Source: Micromonospora parathelypteridis
GTDB lineage: Bacteria; Actinomycetota; Actinomycetes; Mycobacteriales; Micromonosporaceae
Length of the DNA stretch: 64,000 nucleotides
Direction of reading: 5' to 3'
NCBI RefSeq assembly: GCF_014201145.1
Contig: NZ_JACHDP010000001.1
Span: forward strand, 1,426,001 to 1,490,000
This document shows positions 52,601 to 60,420 of this stretch, one piece after another (position 1 is the stretch's first letter; each line of letters begins with the position of its first letter). A program made the position numbers and the translations under genes. The notes beneath the pieces are model-generated. The model ran no database searches. It was not told the origin of the DNA and saw only the letters and a list, made by a program, of their open reading frames with translations.

Positions 52601-54366
52601 CCGCGCCGCCGTTCACCGCGCCTCCCGTGTCCGCGCCACCGTTCGCCGCACCCGTCTCCGCGCCACCGTTCGCGGCAGCACCCGTGTCCGCGCCGCCGAC
52701 CACCCCGGTACCCGGCTTCGCAGAACCAGACTCCGCCGCACCCATTCCCGCAGCACCTGTATTCGCGCCGCCCGCACCGGCGGAGCCGGCAGCCCTGGCA
52801 CCCATGTCCGCACCACCCGTGTCCGCGCCGCCTGCGTCCGCGCCACCGCCCCCCGCGGCGCCCGTCTCCGCACCGCCGACGGCCCCCGCACCGCTGTCGG
52901 CAGCGCCCGTGTCCGCGCCACCCATCTCCGCGCCACCCGCGTCGGCGGTGCCGACGTCCGCCCCACCCGCGTCGACCGTTCCCGGCCCGAGGACCGGCGC
53001 GCGTGAGGAGGACGTGCCCGTTTCCGCGCCACCCGGCGACGCTCCGCCGACGGCCACCCGACCGTCACTGGCCGACCCGGGCGATCCGGAGCAGGTCCTC
53101 GCGGCGTACCGCTGGCGGCTGGACCCGGTGACCCTGCGCGAGGAGCTGACGGAGCCGGACGACCTGCGGGCCATCCGGCGGCGGTTGACCGAGAAGCTGG
53201 GGTCGGCGATCGACAACCGCGCCCGGGCCCGGTTACTCAGCCTGCGGGCGGTGACCTCGCGGATCCTCGGCGACCTGGACGACGCGCTGGCCGACGGTCG
53301 ACTCGCCCTCACCTACGCCGAGGCGACCGGCGAGCTGCGCCGGACCGCGCTGGCCCAGGCCCGGCTGGCCCACGTCCTGCGCTGGCGCGGGAACTTCGCC
53401 GAGGCCGACCAGCTCTTCGCACAGGCCAACTCGGTCGAACTGCCGGACCGGTTGCGGGCCGCACTCCACGAGCACGCCGGGCGGTCGTGTTACGACCAGG
53501 GACGGCTCATGGAGGCCTGCCAGCACTTCGAGCAGGCGCTGGACCTGCGCGGCGCTGGCGACGCCGAACTGCTGGACCGGGTCCGGGTGGCCCTCGACGC
53601 GGTCGCCGCCCGGGCCACGACGGACGGCTTCGGGCCGTACCGCCGGGGTCGGGACGAGGTGCTCGACCGTGACCGGCCCCCGCTGCCGGAGCGCGACGGG
53701 CCGCTGTGGGGTTACACCGACCCGGAGGGCGACCTGGTCATCCCCGCCCGGTACGCCGAGGCGCAGCCGTTCCACGACGGGTTGGCCTGGGTCCGCCGGC
53801 CGGACACCGACCGGTGGTCGCTGATCAACCTGCTCGGTACGACGGTGATCCCGCCGTCCTTCCGGGCGGCCCACCCCTTCAGTGACGGCCTGGCCTGGGT
53901 GGTCGGCGAGGGCGGTTGGACCGCGATCGACGCGACCGGCGCGGTGCACGTCGCACCCAACTTCGCCGAGGTACGACCGTTCCGCCGCGGGCTGGCCGCC
54001 GTCCGGCGCGAGGGGTGGGGGGCGGTCGACCGGACCGGCCGGATCGTCGTGCCCACCCGCTACCACGGGTTCGTCACCGAGTTGGCCGACGGCCAGCAGG
54101 TCGACGGTTTCACCGACGAAGGGCTCGCCGTGGTCGACGTGGCCGGCCGGCGCGGGGTGGTGGACCGCACCGGCACGGTGCTGGTCCCGCCGTCGCACGC
54201 GATGCTGGTCATCCACCCGGTGGCGTTCCTGGTCGCCAGTGGTGCCGGGCGGTGGGGTGCCCTGGACCGGCGCGGCGCGGCGCTGATCGACCCGGTGCAC
54301 CGGGATCGCGCCGAGGTGCTGGAGGAGATCGACCGACTACTCACCGACGCCAATCCGGTGCTCTGA
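49597..54366 (+). CDS. Giant low-complexity protein with TPR-like region and C-terminal WG repeats
   Basis: A 1589-aa protein. Residues 1-1150 are disordered: an Arg/Asp/Pro/Tyr-rich part with PHRTPD repeats, an SSTAP run, an AAPTS run and a long SAPPVSAPPFA array. A helical TPR-like domain of about 150 residues follows (EQVLAAYRWRLDPVTLREEL; LLSLRAVTSRILGDLDDALA; QLFAQANSVELPDRLRAAL). The end has about five WG repeats (LWGYTDPEGDLVIPARYAEA; WTAIDATGAVHVAPNFAEV; WGAVDRTGRIVVPTRYHGF). There is no signal peptide. ATG 49597 overlaps the leader stop. WG repeats are beta units used in protein contacts; the role is unknown. Confidence 0.85.
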   Translation: MNGRYNDPWPDPNEPSWVAEPTTEWHPQFPGQRYPGDIGMIHQPPPRGRATVTGRAEVPPLAPTRPDGTYLGRSWADEPPAEPAPHGRSWVDDEPGETPTYGRPRADERPADASSYGRSDTADSRHYDHEPYRRPLPEPPRRDDRRSPESDRRTAWSDRRPAEERGPAREAAWHREQPTSERYDSRRPRQEPTEWDRGYPGTPPVSPAPRSDSGRVPEPDDAPRRRGAQERPAAGYERHPGDGYGARPTRDHDGRMADDRVADAADPWAHVDGRTRYRADGYPDRNADDVRRPERRYRADEGAGAAPSPNGGRRHRPEPEMPEQPRRDDERRRDPDPHRQQPRETAARAEAYPDRRPREEARPDAYREDGRRENVYREDRPRDNGHREDRPRDDGHRELRPQPGQRPDGSLPWPPPGPLRPDRSREPDPRAEPHRTPDPHRTPDPHRTPDPHRTADPHRGAEPGIPPRPAARPERPAATPSRYDERPVRPAASAPPAPASSGRAMPVPPVSPERPVSPAPVSPAAPGRDRPVSAAPVSPASDVPISGPPAARLRLEYLPAPVDPPIADERSDVPSPGRRPPTEPAPAAGAHPTAPPRYPGPDNGDRPVDQRRGGEPTPDRHRIGGAPSSTAPSSTAPSSTAPSDHRPASPERPHSPDRPLSPQRPHSPERVDPAAEARPPVAPPPTWQVPDPPSASTAAAPTSAAPTSAAPTSAAPTSAAPTSAARTTAAPEPSVEDPEVALPPAPGTPRRYVPPPPSEGPVAPVPASEEVPGTRGPDAWFSPAQPAETDQGEPAPDRQSPEFPDDESTAGDPELSTAPTTMDTEPSTPTVATPHHQAETAVEADHQPAAARPVGDTDPAEHDPTDDAEPRDRSSDVEGDPNTAGPTDDWRTDWSVDAALPALPETADDDTYPPVAAAPVSAPPVADNPAPRVPAPAAAPISAPPAPTLPASVAPVSAPPTSAPPASVAPVSAPPVSAPPFAVAPVSAPPVSAPPFAAAPVSAPPFTAPPVSAPPFAAPVSAPPFAAAPVSAPPTTPVPGFAEPDSAAPIPAAPVFAPPAPAEPAALAPMSAPPVSAPPASAPPPPAAPVSAPPTAPAPLSAAPVSAPPISAPPASAVPTSAPPASTVPGPRTGAREEDVPVSAPPGDAPPTATRPSLADPGDPEQVLAAYRWRLDPVTLREELTEPDDLRAIRRRLTEKLGSAIDNRARARLLSLRAVTSRILGDLDDALADGRLALTYAEATGELRRTALAQARLAHVLRWRGNFAEADQLFAQANSVELPDRLRAALHEHAGRSCYDQGRLMEACQHFEQALDLRGAGDAELLDRVRVALDAVAARATTDGFGPYRRGRDEVLDRDRPPLPERDGPLWGYTDPEGDLVIPARYAEAQPFHDGLAWVRRPDTDRWSLINLLGTTVIPPSFRAAHPFSDGLAWVVGEGGWTAIDATGAVHVAPNFAEVRPFRRGLAAVRREGWGAVDRTGRIVVPTRYHGFVTELADGQQVDGFTDEGLAVVDVAGRRGVVDRTGTVLVPPSHAMLVIHPVAFLVASGAGRWGALDRRGAALIDPVHRDRAEVLEEIDRLLTDANPVL
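50890..50979. repeat. Five 18-bp tandem repeats (PHRTPD codons)
   Basis: Five degenerate 18-bp units encode EPHRTP/DPHRTP/DPHRTA in the disordered part of the WG protein. Confidence 0.85.
51472..51524. repeat. 15-bp tandem repeat (SSTAP codons)
   Basis: GCGCCGAGTTCCACC occurs three times exactly (51472, 51487, 51502), plus a partial fourth unit. Confidence 0.9.
51691..51780. repeat. 15-bp tandem repeat (AAPTS codons)
   Basis: GCGGCCCCGACTTCT occurs four times exactly from 51691, followed by two degenerate units. Confidence 0.9.
52350..53030. repeat. Degenerate array of SAPP/FAAAPV coding units
   Basis: About 680 bp of Ala/Pro/Ser codons with mixed 15- to 36-bp units encodes repeated VSAPP with TSAPP, PFAAA and PASAP variants. 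Third-base differences show older divergence than the two exact 15-bp arrays. Confidence 0.8.
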
Positions 54367-54398
54367 GTGGCCGGTCGACGATGTTGATCCACTAGAGC

Positions 54399-54404
54399 TA
54401 GGGT
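54399..54404 (+). promoter_or_regulatory. -10-like TAGGGT for a leaderless mRNA
   Basis: TAGGGT ends 6 nt before ATG 54411 of the aldo/keto reductase. Confidence 0.45.
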
Positions 54405-54410
54405 CGGTAC

Positions 54411-55409
54411 ATGGAATTCCGACACCTGGGCCGCTCCGGCCTGTTGGTCAGCGAGATCTCGTACGGCAACTGGATCACCCACGGCTCGCAGGTCGAGGAG
54501 GACGCCGCGTTCGCCTGCGTCCGGGCCGCCCTCGACGCGGGGATCACCACCTTCGACACCGCCGACGTGTACGCCGGCACCCGGGCTGAGGACGTGCTCG
54601 GCCGGGCGCTGCAGAACGAGCGCCGCGAAGGCCTGGAGATCTTCACCAAGGTCTACTGGCCGACCGGGCCGGGCCGCAACGACCGTGGCCTGTCCCGCAA
54701 GCACATCATGGAGTCGATCAACGGCTCGCTGCGCCGACTGCGCACCGACTACGTGGACCTCTACCAGGCTCACCGCTACGACACCAGCACCCCGCTGGAA
54801 GAGACGATGGAGGCTTTCGCCGACGTCGTCCACTCCGGCAAGGCGCACTACATCGGCGTCTCCGAGTGGACCGCCGCGCAGCTGCGCGCCGCCCACCCGC
54901 TCGCCCGCGAGCTGCACATCCCGCTGGTCTCCAACCAACCACAGTATTCGATGCTCTGGCGGGTCATCGAGACCGAGGTCGTGCCGGCCAGCGAGGAGCT
55001 GGGCATCGGACAGATCGTCTGGTCCCCGATGGCGCAGGGCGTCCTCTCCGGCAAGTACCTGCCGGGGCAGCCGCCGCCCGCCGGTTCCCGCGCCACCGAC
55101 GAGAAGTCCGGTGCGGGCTTCATCTCCCGGTGGATGGGCGACGACGTGCTCACCCGGGTCCAGCAGCTCAAGCCCCTCGCCGAGCAGGCCGGTCTCAGCA
55201 TGGCCCAGCTCGCCGTGGCGTGGGTCCTGCAGAACCCGAACGTCTCGTCGGCGATCATCGGGGCGTCCCGCCCCGAGCAGGTGCACGACAACGTGAAGGC
55301 GGCCGGCGTGAAGCTCGACGCCGCGCTGCTCAAGGCGATCGACGAGATCGTCGAGCCGGTCACCGAGCGGGACGCGGCGAAGACCGAGTCCCCCGCGCAG
55401 CGTCCCTGA
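54411..55409 (+). CDS. Aldo/keto reductase (Kv-beta-like)
   Basis: An NADP-dependent oxidoreductase of 332 aa with a TIM barrel. The catalytic tetrad is seen: Asp in ITTFDTADVYAG, Tyr in the same segment, Lys in IFTKVYWPTGPG and His in DLYQAHRYD. The cofactor site is SSAIIGASRPEQVHDNVKA. The N-terminal MEFRHLGRSGLLVSEISYG and the overall length fit the potassium-channel beta-subunit-like (AKR6/AKR11-type) group. No redox partner is adjacent. Expression is probably leaderless from the TAGGGT box. Confidence 0.93.
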   Translation: MEFRHLGRSGLLVSEISYGNWITHGSQVEEDAAFACVRAALDAGITTFDTADVYAGTRAEDVLGRALQNERREGLEIFTKVYWPTGPGRNDRGLSRKHIMESINGSLRRLRTDYVDLYQAHRYDTSTPLEETMEAFADVVHSGKAHYIGVSEWTAAQLRAAHPLARELHIPLVSNQPQYSMLWRVIETEVVPASEELGIGQIVWSPMAQGVLSGKYLPGQPPPAGSRATDEKSGAGFISRWMGDDVLTRVQQLKPLAEQAGLSMAQLAVAWVLQNPNVSSAIIGASRPEQVHDNVKAAGVKLDAALLKAIDEIVEPVTERDAAKTESPAQRP

Positions 55410-55416
55410 CGCCAGT

Positions 55417-55457
55417 CCGGTCCGGTCGGCGCGAACCTCTCGCGCCGACCGGACCGG
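55417..55457. terminator. Bidirectional terminator, 18-bp perfect stem
   Basis: Bases 55417-55434 pair perfectly with 55440-55457 (5-nt loop) between the convergent aldo/keto reductase and M50 protease genes. Confidence 0.9.
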
Positions 55458-55467
55458 TTCGGTCAGC

Positions 55468-56265
55468 TCAGCTCTGCCAGAAGCGGATCAGGTCGAGGCC
55501 GGTGGCGTAGAGCCACGAGGGCAGACCGAGCAGGTCACCCACCGCGAAGACCACGTCGAAGAACCAGCCGCCGATGCGCGGGTTCCACAGCAGCGCGAAG
55601 AGCAGCAGGAACCCGTACGGGGCGAACAGGTCGTACATCTTGCGCCACTGCGGGTTGAGCCACGGTTGGATCATGTTGCCGCCGTCCAGGCCGGGCACCG
55701 GCAGCAGGTTCAGGACGCTCGCGGTGAGCTGCAGGAAGGCGAGCAGCGCCACCCCGGCCCAGAACTCCACCGGGCCACCCGACTCGATGCCGATCCGCAG
55801 TGCCGCCACCAGCACCAGCGTGAACAGCACGTTGGTCGCCGGGCCGGCGAGGCTGACCAGGGTGTGCCGCAGTCGGCCCGGGATGGCGTGCCGGTCCACC
55901 CAGACCGCGCCGCCGGGCAGACCGATGCCGCCGAGCAGCACCACCACCACCGGCAACACGATCGACAGCAGCGGGTGGGTGTACTTCAACGGGTTGAGCG
56001 TCAGGTAGCCACGGTGGGCGATGTCCCGGTCGCCGGCCCGGTAGGCGACCACCGCGTGGGCGTACTCGTGCAGGCAGAGCGAGACCAGCCAGCCGGACAC
56101 CACGAAGAGGAACACGTCGAACCGGACGTTGCCGTAACCGTTCCAGGTCAGCACCCCGCTGACCGCGAAGAGGGCGACCAGGCCGAGGAAGACCGGGCTG
56201 GGCCGGAACGCCGCCTTCGGTACGCCGAGAACCAGCCCGTCGCCGCCCGGCCGGTCGTAGGCCAT
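55468..56265 (-). CDS. Site-2 protease family (M50) membrane metalloprotease
   Basis: The 265-aa integral membrane protein has the zinc motif HEYAH (SLCLHEYAHAVVAYRAGD) and the second signature LLPVPGLDGG, the NPxPxxDG-type motif with the third ligand. Six hydrophobic segments are visible and no PDZ domain, as in the short SpoIVFB/Rv2625-like or rhomboid-like minimal group. ATG 56265 shares one base with the stop of the 66-aa gene upstream (TGATG), so they are coupled. The substrate is unknown; the small partner may be a regulator. Confidence 0.9.
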   Translation of the reverse strand: MAYDRPGGDGLVLGVPKAAFRPSPVFLGLVALFAVSGVLTWNGYGNVRFDVFLFVVSGWLVSLCLHEYAHAVVAYRAGDRDIAHRGYLTLNPLKYTHPLLSIVLPVVVVLLGGIGLPGGAVWVDRHAIPGRLRHTLVSLAGPATNVLFTLVLVAALRIGIESGGPVEFWAGVALLAFLQLTASVLNLLPVPGLDGGNMIQPWLNPQWRKMYDLFAPYGFLLLFALLWNPRIGGWFFDVVFAVGDLLGLPSWLYATGLDLIRFWQS

Positions 56266-56465
56266 CACTCGGCCGTGGGTAGCAGGCTCATCCGGTACTC
56301 CACCCGGTCGTCCTCCACGAGCGCGACCGAGGTGACGCCGGACGCCGCGAGCTCCCGCCAGGACTGACCGATCCAGGATTCGGCGTCGGCCTGGCTGCCG
56401 AACGACTCCGCCGGTCCCTCGACCGTCTGGCCGTCCGTGCCCTCGTACCGCCAGCTCCACGCCAT
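56265..56465 (-). CDS. Conserved 66-aa protein coupled to the M50 protease
   Basis: The product (MAWSWRYEGTDGQTVEGPAE start; SFGSQADAESWIGQSWREL; VTSVALVEDDRVEYRMSLLP) is a small alpha/beta protein of a type common in actinobacteria and without known function. It has no Cys and no membrane segment. It ends in TGATG shared with the protease start. It may interact with the protease or only share its transcript. Confidence 0.8.
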   Translation of the reverse strand: MAWSWRYEGTDGQTVEGPAESFGSQADAESWIGQSWRELAASGVTSVALVEDDRVEYRMSLLPTAE

Positions 56466-56596
56466 GCCGCGTCTCCCCTCGCCGCTGAAGTCCCCGTGGG
56501 ACGAACCCTCGCCAGCGTAGTCGGCCCGGCGCGCGACGGCCGCTCGCTCGCCCCCGCAGGGTCCAAGGGTGGATCAATCCCGTTGGCGTCGGCCGG

Positions 56597-56602
56597 TACG
56601 GT
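56597..56602 (+). promoter_or_regulatory. -10-like TACGGT for a leaderless mRNA
   Basis: TACGGT ends 6 nt before GTG 56609 of the protein kinase gene. Confidence 0.5.
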
Positions 56603-56608
56603 GGCCCG

Positions 56609-58450
56609 GTGCTGACTCGGGGAGTGCTGCTCGGTGACCGGTACCGGCTGAGCGAGCGGGTGGCGACAGGTGGGATGGGCGCGGTCTGGCGCGGCACGGA
56701 CGTGCTGCTGGAACGCGAGGTCGCCGTGAAGGTGCTGCTGCCGTCGCTGGTCGCCGACCAGGAATTCACCGCCCGGTTCCGGGCCGAGGCGCGGATGCTG
56801 GCCGCGCTGCGGCATCCCGGCGTGGTCGCGGTGCACGACGTCGGGCAGGCCGTGCTCGCCGACGGCGGCCAGGTCGACTACCTGGTGATGGAGTACGTCG
56901 AGGGTGAGCCGTTGTCCGCTCGGGTGCGCGCGGCGGGGCGGCTGGATCCGGCCACCACCATGTCGGTGCTGGCGCAGGCCGCGGACGCGCTGCACACCGC
57001 CCACCTCGCCGGCATCGTGCACCGGGACGTGAAGCCGGGCAACCTGCTGGTCAAGGCGGACGGCAGCGTGGTGCTCGTGGACTTCGGCATCGCCCGGTCC
57101 CGCAGCATGGCCGGGCTCACCGCCGCGAACATGGTGCTCGGCACCGCCTCGTACATGTCCCCCGAGCAGGCCACCGGGCAGTCGGTCTCGGCCGCCACCG
57201 ACGTCTACGCGCTCGGCGCGGTGGCGTACTTCTGCCTCGCCGGGCAGCCGCCCTTCCAGGGCGACAACCCGCTCGCGGTGGCGCTGCGGCACACCCAGGA
57301 GGAGCCGGCGGCGCTGCCGCCGGGCACCCCACCGGCGGTCGCCGCCGTGGTCGCCCGCGCGCTGGAGAAACGTCCGGCGGACCGGTTCGGCAGCGCCGCT
57401 GACATGGCCGCTGCCGCCGCCGACGCCCGCGACTCGACCCTGGCGAGCATCCCGGTCTCCGCCCGCCCACCGTGGGCGCTGGCCGCGCCCACCCCCGGGA
57501 CGCCCTCGGCCACCCCGGCCGCCACACCGCCCGTCCCGGCCTTCGCGCCACCGCCCGCACCGACCCCCGCGCCGCCGGCCGCACCGACACCCTCGGTCGG
57601 GCCGACGCCGACCGGGCAGCCCGCGCCGATCGGGGCCGCGCCGATCGGGGCCGCTGCCGTGCGCACGCCGGCGGGCTTCGCGGCCTCGCCGACGACCGGG
57701 TCGGGGTCGACCCGGGAGGACGTGTTCCGGGAGGGATCGTCCGGCCGACGCCGGCAACTGCTGATCGGGGCCGGCGCGGTCGCCCTCGTGGCGCTGATCG
57801 CCGTGGCCGTGGTGGCCCTGCGGCCCGGCCAGGAGCCGGGTGGGACGGACCGTCCGCCGGCGCTGGCCGGCGAATCGGCGGCGGCCCCGGACGACGTCGC
57901 GCTGAACCCCGGAGATGCGAGCACCTCGGGACCTCCGCCCAGCGGCGCCCCGGACGCCAGCCGCACCGCGTCCGCCGCGCCGACCGGCTCCGGCGGCCGG
58001 ACCGACGCGCCGACGAGCGCCCCGGACCCGCGCACCACGACGCCGGGCAGCACCCCGACCGGGAAGGCCAGCAGCCGACCGACGCCCACCGGCAGCGCGG
58101 CCGGCCGGCCCAACCCGTACACGGCCGCGCAGGCGTGCGGCAGCGGCTACCAGGTGATCGACTCGGCGACGCTGACCGGCGGCGACGGCCAGCGCAAGGG
58201 CCGGGTCTTCCTGATGTACCACTCGGGCACCGGCGCCAACTGCGTGGTCACCCTCAAGGACACCGCGGTCGGCACGAAGACGGCGGCCTCGGCGTACCTG
58301 GAGGTGCAGGGGCGGACCCGCAGCACCGACAGCGGGTCCTTCGACTACTACGCCGGGCCGGTGCGGGCCAGCGCCGCCGGGACGTGCGTGAAGTGGGGCG
58401 GCACCACCGGCGGGGTCAGTTACGGCAGTGGGTTCGAACACTGCGACTGA
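56609..58450 (+). CDS. PknB-type serine/threonine protein kinase, membrane-anchored
   Basis: The 613-aa product has a full Hanks kinase domain: glycine loop ATGGMGAVWRG, Lys41 (VAVKVLL), HRDVKPGN with catalytic Asp140, VDFGIAR and the activation segment ending in GTASYMSPEQ. A Pro/Ala-rich juxtamembrane region follows, then one membrane helix (about 384-406). The extracellular part has a Thr/Pro linker and a small C-terminal domain of about 110 residues with three cysteines (QACGS, NCVVT, TCVKW). There are no PASTA repeats, so it senses something other than muropeptides. GTG 56609 is probably leaderless. Confidence 0.93.
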   Translation: MLTRGVLLGDRYRLSERVATGGMGAVWRGTDVLLEREVAVKVLLPSLVADQEFTARFRAEARMLAALRHPGVVAVHDVGQAVLADGGQVDYLVMEYVEGEPLSARVRAAGRLDPATTMSVLAQAADALHTAHLAGIVHRDVKPGNLLVKADGSVVLVDFGIARSRSMAGLTAANMVLGTASYMSPEQATGQSVSAATDVYALGAVAYFCLAGQPPFQGDNPLAVALRHTQEEPAALPPGTPPAVAAVVARALEKRPADRFGSAADMAAAAADARDSTLASIPVSARPPWALAAPTPGTPSATPAATPPVPAFAPPPAPTPAPPAAPTPSVGPTPTGQPAPIGAAPIGAAAVRTPAGFAASPTTGSGSTREDVFREGSSGRRRQLLIGAGAVALVALIAVAVVALRPGQEPGGTDRPPALAGESAAAPDDVALNPGDASTSGPPPSGAPDASRTASAAPTGSGGRTDAPTSAPDPRTTTPGSTPTGKASSRPTPTGSAAGRPNPYTAAQACGSGYQVIDSATLTGGDGQRKGRVFLMYHSGTGANCVVTLKDTAVGTKTAASAYLEVQGRTRSTDSGSFDYYAGPVRASAAGTCVKWGGTTGGVSYGSGFEHCD

Positions 58451-58497
58451 TCAACGGTGAGCGCCGGGCCGGCAGGCAGCACGAGCACCGGCGGCCT

Positions 58498-58503
58498 TAA
58501 GGT
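58498..58503 (+). promoter_or_regulatory. -10-like TAAGGT before cobUT
   Basis: TAAGGT ends 6 nt before ATG 58510. The AAGG within it could also act as a weak ribosome site, so this case is ambiguous. Confidence 0.35.
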
Positions 58504-58509
58504 ACGGGC

Positions 58510-60420
58510 ATGTCCGTAGACGGGTGGAACACGGTCCTGGTGCTCGGCGGGACCCGGTCCGGCAAGTCCGAGTTCGCCGAGTCCCTGGTCACCGACGCGC
58601 CGGTGGTCCGCTACCTCGCCACCGCGCCGGAGGGCGACCCGGAGGACACCGAGTGGGCGACCCGGCTGGCGGCGCACCGCGCCCGACGGCCGGGCAGTTG
58701 GACCACCGAGGAGACCGCCGCGGAGCCACGCCGGCTGGCCGACGTGCTCGCGTCCGCCGAGCCCAACGAGACGCTGCTCGTCGACGACCTGGGCGGCTGG
58801 GTGACGGTGCTGCTCGACCCGGATCACCAGCCCGCCGACGACGTGGCGACGATCGCGGAGCTGGCCGAGGCGATCCGCACCTGCTCGGCGCGGGTGGTGC
58901 TGGTGAGCCCCGAGGTGGGGCTGTCGCTGGTGCCGACGACCCCGCTGGGCCGGGCGTTCACCGACGCGTTGGGCGCGGCCAACCGCGCGGTCGCCGACGC
59001 CTGCGACGCGGTGGCGCTGGTCGTCGCCGGCCAGCCGGTCTGGCTGAAGCCGGTCGCCACCACGGTCGCGCCGGCGGCTCCCGCCACCGCGACGCTGCCG
59101 GCTGCTCCCGCCACCGCGACCGCACCCGTCGGGGCGAGCCTGGGCGACGCCGAGCCCACCCCCGAGGTGCAGCTGCCCGATGTGCTGACCCACACGCCTC
59201 CGGTCGTCCCGAACCAGGAGCCCGGCAACCCCTGGGCGGCCCCGACCATGGCGCTGCCGATGGTGGCCACCGGTCTGGTCATCCAGCCGGGCATGGAGCT
59301 GCCGATGCCCGACGAGTACGCGGGCCCGCAGGCGGTGGACCGACTGGCCACGCTGGACGTGCCGGGGGCCGGGCTGGGCGTGCTGGACCGGGCGGTCGGT
59401 TTCGCGGCCGCCACCCAGGGCACCTCGACCCCGCAGGCCTGGAGTTCGGTGCGGGTGTTGCTGCTGCACGGCGACCACGCTGGCGGGGCGTCGGCCGGCA
59501 CCGTCGCCGGTGAGTCGGCGCGCCGGGCCGCGCAGGCCCGCGCTGGCCGGGGCGCGTTGGCGCGGCTGGCCGCCGAGAGTGGCGCCAGCCTGCAGGTGGT
59601 GGACACTCCGGCCGCCGCGGCGATGGAGGACCAGCCGGCGCTCTCACCCGAGCAGGTGGAGTCCGCGCTGCGCTACGGCTGGCGGCTCGCCGAGCAGGCC
59701 GCCGACGCCGGCGTACAGCTGCTGGTGCTGGGGGCGTGCGGAGCCGGCACCGAGGCCGCGGCCGCGGCGGTTCTCGCGGCGACCGCGGGCGCGGAGCCGC
59801 CCGCCGTGCTGGGCCGGGTGATCACCGACGCCGGCGAGATCGACGACGCGGCGTGGATGATCCGCTGCGCGGCGGTACGCGACGCCCTGCACCGCACCCG
59901 CCGCTCGTCGCGCGGCGCCAAGGACATCCTGGCCGAGCTGGGCGGTGGCGACGTGGCGGTGGCCACCGGTGTGCTGCTCGGTGCCACCGCCCGTCGGGTG
60001 CCGGTGCTGCTCGACGGGCCGGTCGGAGTCGCCGCCGGCATGGTCAGCCGCGACCTGGCCGGGCAGGCCCGACACTGGTGCCTGCTCGCCGACCACGGCG
60101 GGCACCCGGCGGTGCGGCTCGCCGCCGACGTGCTCGGTCTCACCCCGCTGCTCGACCTTCGGCTGGATCTCGGCGAGGGCGCGAACGCGCTGGTCGCGCT
60201 CCCGCTGCTGCGCTCGGTGCTGGCGCTGGCCGCCGCGCTGCCGGTCCACCCGTCGCTCGGCGGTGACGAGGAGCCAGGCCCGGCCCCCGACGAACCGGAG
60301 CCGGATTTCGCCGAGCCCGATTTCGCCGAGCCGGACTTCGCCGAGCCGGAGCCGGCCGGCCCGGGCCCGGCCACCACCGGGGCGGACGAGCAGCCGGCGT
60401 CGGGCTGGCGTGCCGGCTGA
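58510..60420 (+). CDS. CobU-CobT fusion: adenosylcobinamide kinase/guanylyltransferase and DMB phosphoribosyltransferase
   Basis: A 636-aa fusion of two cobalamin enzymes. Residues 1-185 are CobU, with P-loop GGTRSGKS (13-20), the LLVDDLGGWV strand and the VVLVSPEVGLSLVP segment. A variable Ala/Pro linker (about 185-265, with two APATAT-type units) leads to CobT (about 270-590), which has the LGEGANALVALPLL motif with the catalytic Glu. The tail has three FAEPD units. CobU activates cobinamide with GTP, CobT makes alpha-ribazole phosphate, and both products go to CobS encoded next. Confidence 0.92.
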   Translation: MSVDGWNTVLVLGGTRSGKSEFAESLVTDAPVVRYLATAPEGDPEDTEWATRLAAHRARRPGSWTTEETAAEPRRLADVLASAEPNETLLVDDLGGWVTVLLDPDHQPADDVATIAELAEAIRTCSARVVLVSPEVGLSLVPTTPLGRAFTDALGAANRAVADACDAVALVVAGQPVWLKPVATTVAPAAPATATLPAAPATATAPVGASLGDAEPTPEVQLPDVLTHTPPVVPNQEPGNPWAAPTMALPMVATGLVIQPGMELPMPDEYAGPQAVDRLATLDVPGAGLGVLDRAVGFAAATQGTSTPQAWSSVRVLLLHGDHAGGASAGTVAGESARRAAQARAGRGALARLAAESGASLQVVDTPAAAAMEDQPALSPEQVESALRYGWRLAEQAADAGVQLLVLGACGAGTEAAAAAVLAATAGAEPPAVLGRVITDAGEIDDAAWMIRCAAVRDALHRTRRSSRGAKDILAELGGGDVAVATGVLLGATARRVPVLLDGPVGVAAGMVSRDLAGQARHWCLLADHGGHPAVRLAADVLGLTPLLDLRLDLGEGANALVALPLLRSVLALAAALPVHPSLGGDEEPGPAPDEPEPDFAEPDFAEPDFAEPEPAGPGPATTGADEQPASGWRAG

